A stretch of 34,422 bases of DNA from assembly GCA_000934455.1 (NCBI GenBank), contig KN885428.1, positions 41,131 to 75,552 of the forward strand, given 5' to 3'. The stretch is from Apostichopus parvimensis (Eukaryota > Echinodermata > Holothuroidea > Aspidochirotida > Stichopodidae). This document shows positions 33,401-34,422 of this stretch, in pieces (the first letter of the stretch is position 1; each line of letters begins with the position of its first letter). The notes below the pieces were generated by a model. The model was not told the origin of the DNA. It did no database searches and worked only from the letters and a program-made list of their open reading frames with translations. The translations under genes and the position numbers were made by a program.

Positions 33401-34422
33401 ATGACAATAAGAAAAGTCCAAATTTAGAGCTAAGTGGTGATGTTAAGGCACCAACATTAGAAGGAGATCTAGAAACTCCATCAGTTGACATTGATGTACA
33501 TGCACCAAAGGTGGAAGGAGATGCAGATATTTCGGCTGATATTCCCCAATTGCCAAGTGGCAAAGCAGAAGCACCAGATCTTTCAGGAGGTATTGCAGGA
33601 GGAGTTGATGCAGAGGTGAAGGGACCCAAAGTAAATGCTTCAGGGGGTGCAGATGTTGATCTTGATGTCGGATTGCCAGCTATCAAAGTGAAAGGAAAGA
33701 AAAGAAAAGGCCCAAAGAAGAAGAAAGGTAAATTGGGAGGAAAAATTGGTTTAAAGAGAGAAGGTTCCTCCTCTTCTTCATCATCATCATCTTCGAGTTC
33801 AGATTCTGATGATGAAACCAAAATAAAACTAAGAGGAGGACTCAAAGGACCTTCTCTCAAGGGTGGTGCAGATGTAGAAATTCCTAGTGGCAAGGCTGAT
33901 GTGAAGATACCAGGTGCAGCTGTTGGTGGTAATGTGGATGTCAAGTCTCCCACAGTTGACATTGATTCTCCAAAAGTATCTGGTGATGCAAATGTGGATA
34001 TTGACTTGAAAGGGAAAGAAAAGAAAAGTGCGAAGGGAGGTTTTGGTGGTTTCAAACTGCCACAATTTGGTGGGGTTGATGTTGATGGTCCTGATGCTGA
34101 CCTAAAGGGTGACTTGGATGTATCAGGGGGTGTTGGTGGTGATGTAAATGTGGTACTTCCAGAAGCAGATATCGATGTGAAAGTGGACAAACCAGATGCA
34201 GATATAGATATTAAAGGCCCGGATATCTCTGTAGATGGACCAAAAGGAGATCTTGACATAGATGTTGGTGGAGGTGCAAAGATTGATGGCCCTGACATGG
34301 ATCTTGGTGGTGCAGATGTATCAATTGGTGCAGGTGCTGACATTAAAACCCCAGATGTTGATATTGATACACCTAAAGCATCTGGTAATGTTGATTTGGA
34401 TATTGACTCTCCCGAAATAAAT
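21140..34422 (+). CDS. AHNAK-like repeat protein with MARCKS-like N terminus (exons 1-4, 3' end outside window)
   Basis: Coding parts are 21140-21476, 27789-27860, 30167-30246 and 33007 to beyond 34422. Summed, they give 1905 nt, or 635 codons, with no stop. All three introns are GT-AG with GTAAGT donors, and phases agree across each junction (1, 1, 0). Seen: MGNKAS start, Lys/Arg patch at residues 30-34 followed by Ser/Phe/Leu and Pro-Arg-Arg, then a long Asp/Val/Gly/Pro/Lys-rich region. In that region V-D-I-D-x-P-K-type motifs recur at residues about 323-335, 480-490 and 614-624. Known: AHNAK, AHNAK2 and periaxin contain long arrays of such repeats and act as membrane/cytoskeleton scaffolds. 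Vertebrate AHNAK has an N-terminal PDZ domain, which I do not see here. Inference: a membrane-tethered scaffold of the AHNAK type. The start is supported by a strong Kozak context (A at -3, G at +4). The full protein is probably far longer. Family assignment is confident; cellular role is not. Confidence 0.85.
21477..27788 (+). other. Intron 1 of the AHNAK-like gene (6312 nt)
   Basis: AT-rich with no exon that fits the gene's phases. It holds a 19-bp unit repeated twice (25542-25579), a duplicated GTAAACATGTTAACTCC block (25102-25147) and AGGTCA-containing repeats near 25977-26093. Two small plus-strand open frames (24243-24455 and 27309-27539) are unrecognised. A very good pyrimidine-rich acceptor (CTTTTCTCTTTTCAG) sits at 27650, 138 bases upstream of exon 2. 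Confidence 0.75.
25977..26093 (+). repeat. Repeat copy carrying two AGGTCA direct repeats with 4-bp spacers
   Basis: AGGTCA occurs at 25977 and 25987 (spacer ACAG), and again at 26078 and 26088 (spacer ATAG), with a further single AGGTCA at 26061. Direct repeats of this hexamer with a 4-bp spacer are the DR4 arrangement bound by some nuclear-receptor/RXR pairs. The pattern comes from a repeat family, so regulatory use is only a possibility. Confidence 0.45.
27789..27860 (+). CDS. Coding exon 2 (72 nt, phase 1-1)
   Basis: The acceptor is a pyrimidine-rich stretch ending TTTTTTGCAG and the donor is ACAA|GTAAGT. Joined to exon 1 it gives residues 113-136, acidic/Ala-rich and ending in D-L-D-I-D-T, matching the repeat style of exon 4. 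Using the AG two bases further on would break the frame. The exon is 24 codons with symmetric phase, so skipping it would keep the frame. It contains two adjacent ATG codons (27797 and 27800) in the same frame. Confidence 0.8.
27861..30166 (+). other. Intron 2 of the AHNAK-like gene (2306 nt)
   Basis: AT-rich, no supported exon. Around 28790-28815 a GGCGCAATATAAATAAGCG string resembles the tail found at the 3' end of many invertebrate retroelements, but it is too short to classify. A 10-G run lies at 29780-29789. Confidence 0.72.
30167..30246 (+). CDS. Coding exon 3 (80 nt, phase 1-0)
   Basis: The acceptor is TTGATTATTCAG and the donor is GGCGTG|GTAAGT. It supplies the end of split codon 137 (Ser) and residues 138-163, rich in Val, Ala and Glu with Pro. 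It is the only local stretch with this composition bounded by matching splice signals. The phases fit both neighbours, which is the main support. Confidence 0.78.
30829..32590. repeat. Dispersed intronic repeat family with GGTCA/ATATCTCAAG core
   Basis: Related copies begin near 30829, 31940, 32045, 32375 and 32510. Shared pieces include GGTCAGCAGGGCTCA, a TCTGAAA-x-CTTGTAAACA stretch and ACATGATATCTCAAG followed by an AGGAA-CATGGATACTT block (clearest at 31951 and 32077). The same family appears in intron 1 at about 25970-26135. Copies are diverged and unevenly spaced, so this looks like an old local expansion rather than a young tandem array. The family is unnamed as far as I can tell. Confidence 0.5.
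31650..31893. repeat. 15-bp perfect inverted repeat, possible miniature transposon remnant
   Basis: GTCACAGAGCCACTT at 31650-31664 is matched by its exact reverse complement at 31879-31893, 214 bases downstream. The left arm is followed by a short GTGACTTGTGACTG repeat. No flanking target duplication was recognised, so the element boundaries are unknown. Confidence 0.45.
33007..34422 (+). CDS. Coding exon 4: AHNAK-type repeat exon, open at the right edge
   Basis: The acceptor is TTATTTTTCGGCAG; the frame is open for 472 codons (residues 164-635) and runs off the window. Contents in order: basic/Ser patches at residues 217-234 and 271-294; a V-D-I-D motif block near 323; a Lys-rich block at 390-414; twelve consecutive Ser at 417-428 followed by D-S-D-D-E, a good casein-kinase-2-like acidic context; then G-F-K-L-P-Q-F-G-G at 511-519, resembling the K-F-x-M-P-x-F-G segments of AHNAK. 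From 520 onward there is a dense Asp-Val-Asp / Gly-Pro-Asp alternation. A huge terminal exon carrying all repeats is the known architecture of vertebrate AHNAK; here the exon end is not seen. Confidence 0.87.

Noticed and set aside
32871..34343. 490-codon open frame on the minus strand
   Set aside because: It is the antisense of exon 4. The repetitive Asp/Val/Gly/Pro codon pattern of the sense strand leaves few stop codons on the other strand; the sense frame has splice signals and family resemblance, the antisense does not.

Overview
The window looks like nuclear DNA of a marine invertebrate deuterostome, most likely an echinoderm such as a sea cucumber or sea urchin. This rests on split genes with GT-AG introns, AT-rich intergenic DNA, decayed retroelements, a hAT-type miniature transposon, and the recurring short string TAGGCCTA. 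The species call is an impression from composition, not a database match. No bacterial-style operons, rRNA or CRISPR arrays are visible, and I found no tRNA by eye.

Layout. 1-10400 is intergenic and repeat-rich. It holds a CGCTATATA-type retroelement tail near 445, a hairpin at 3538, a 466-bp non-autonomous hAT element at 4280-4745 with a near-perfect 8-bp target duplication, a minus-strand decayed non-LTR retrotransposon reverse transcriptase (about 6585-8697), and a 1.2-kb degenerate satellite (about 9190-10345). The satellite is built from a GAAGTGACCATAT-like short unit inside a roughly 155-235 bp higher-order unit. From 10748 there is a TATA box and a candidate first exon encoding a signal peptide. 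A candidate cysteine-containing exon lies at 13908. A 95-bp sequence just upstream of that exon recurs exactly at the edge of a 784-bp assembly gap (16620-17403).

The one gene I am confident of occupies 21140 to the right edge on the plus strand. Four coding exons splice in matching phases (1, 1, 0) into a 635-residue open N-terminal part of an AHNAK-like protein; the 3' end is outside the window. It begins with an N-myristoylation consensus and a Lys/Arg-rich patch with interspersed Ser, reminiscent of the MARCKS effector domain, and continues into low-complexity VDID-x-PK-type repeats typical of the AHNAK/periaxin family. Two more basic/Ser patches, a poly-Lys stretch and a 12-Ser tract followed by acidic residues are embedded in it. 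The introns carry a dispersed repeat with AGGTCA half-sites.

Together this is the promoter-proximal part of a giant scaffold-type membrane/cytoskeleton gene, preceded by about 20 kb of transposon- and satellite-rich DNA that may contain a small secreted-peptide gene.
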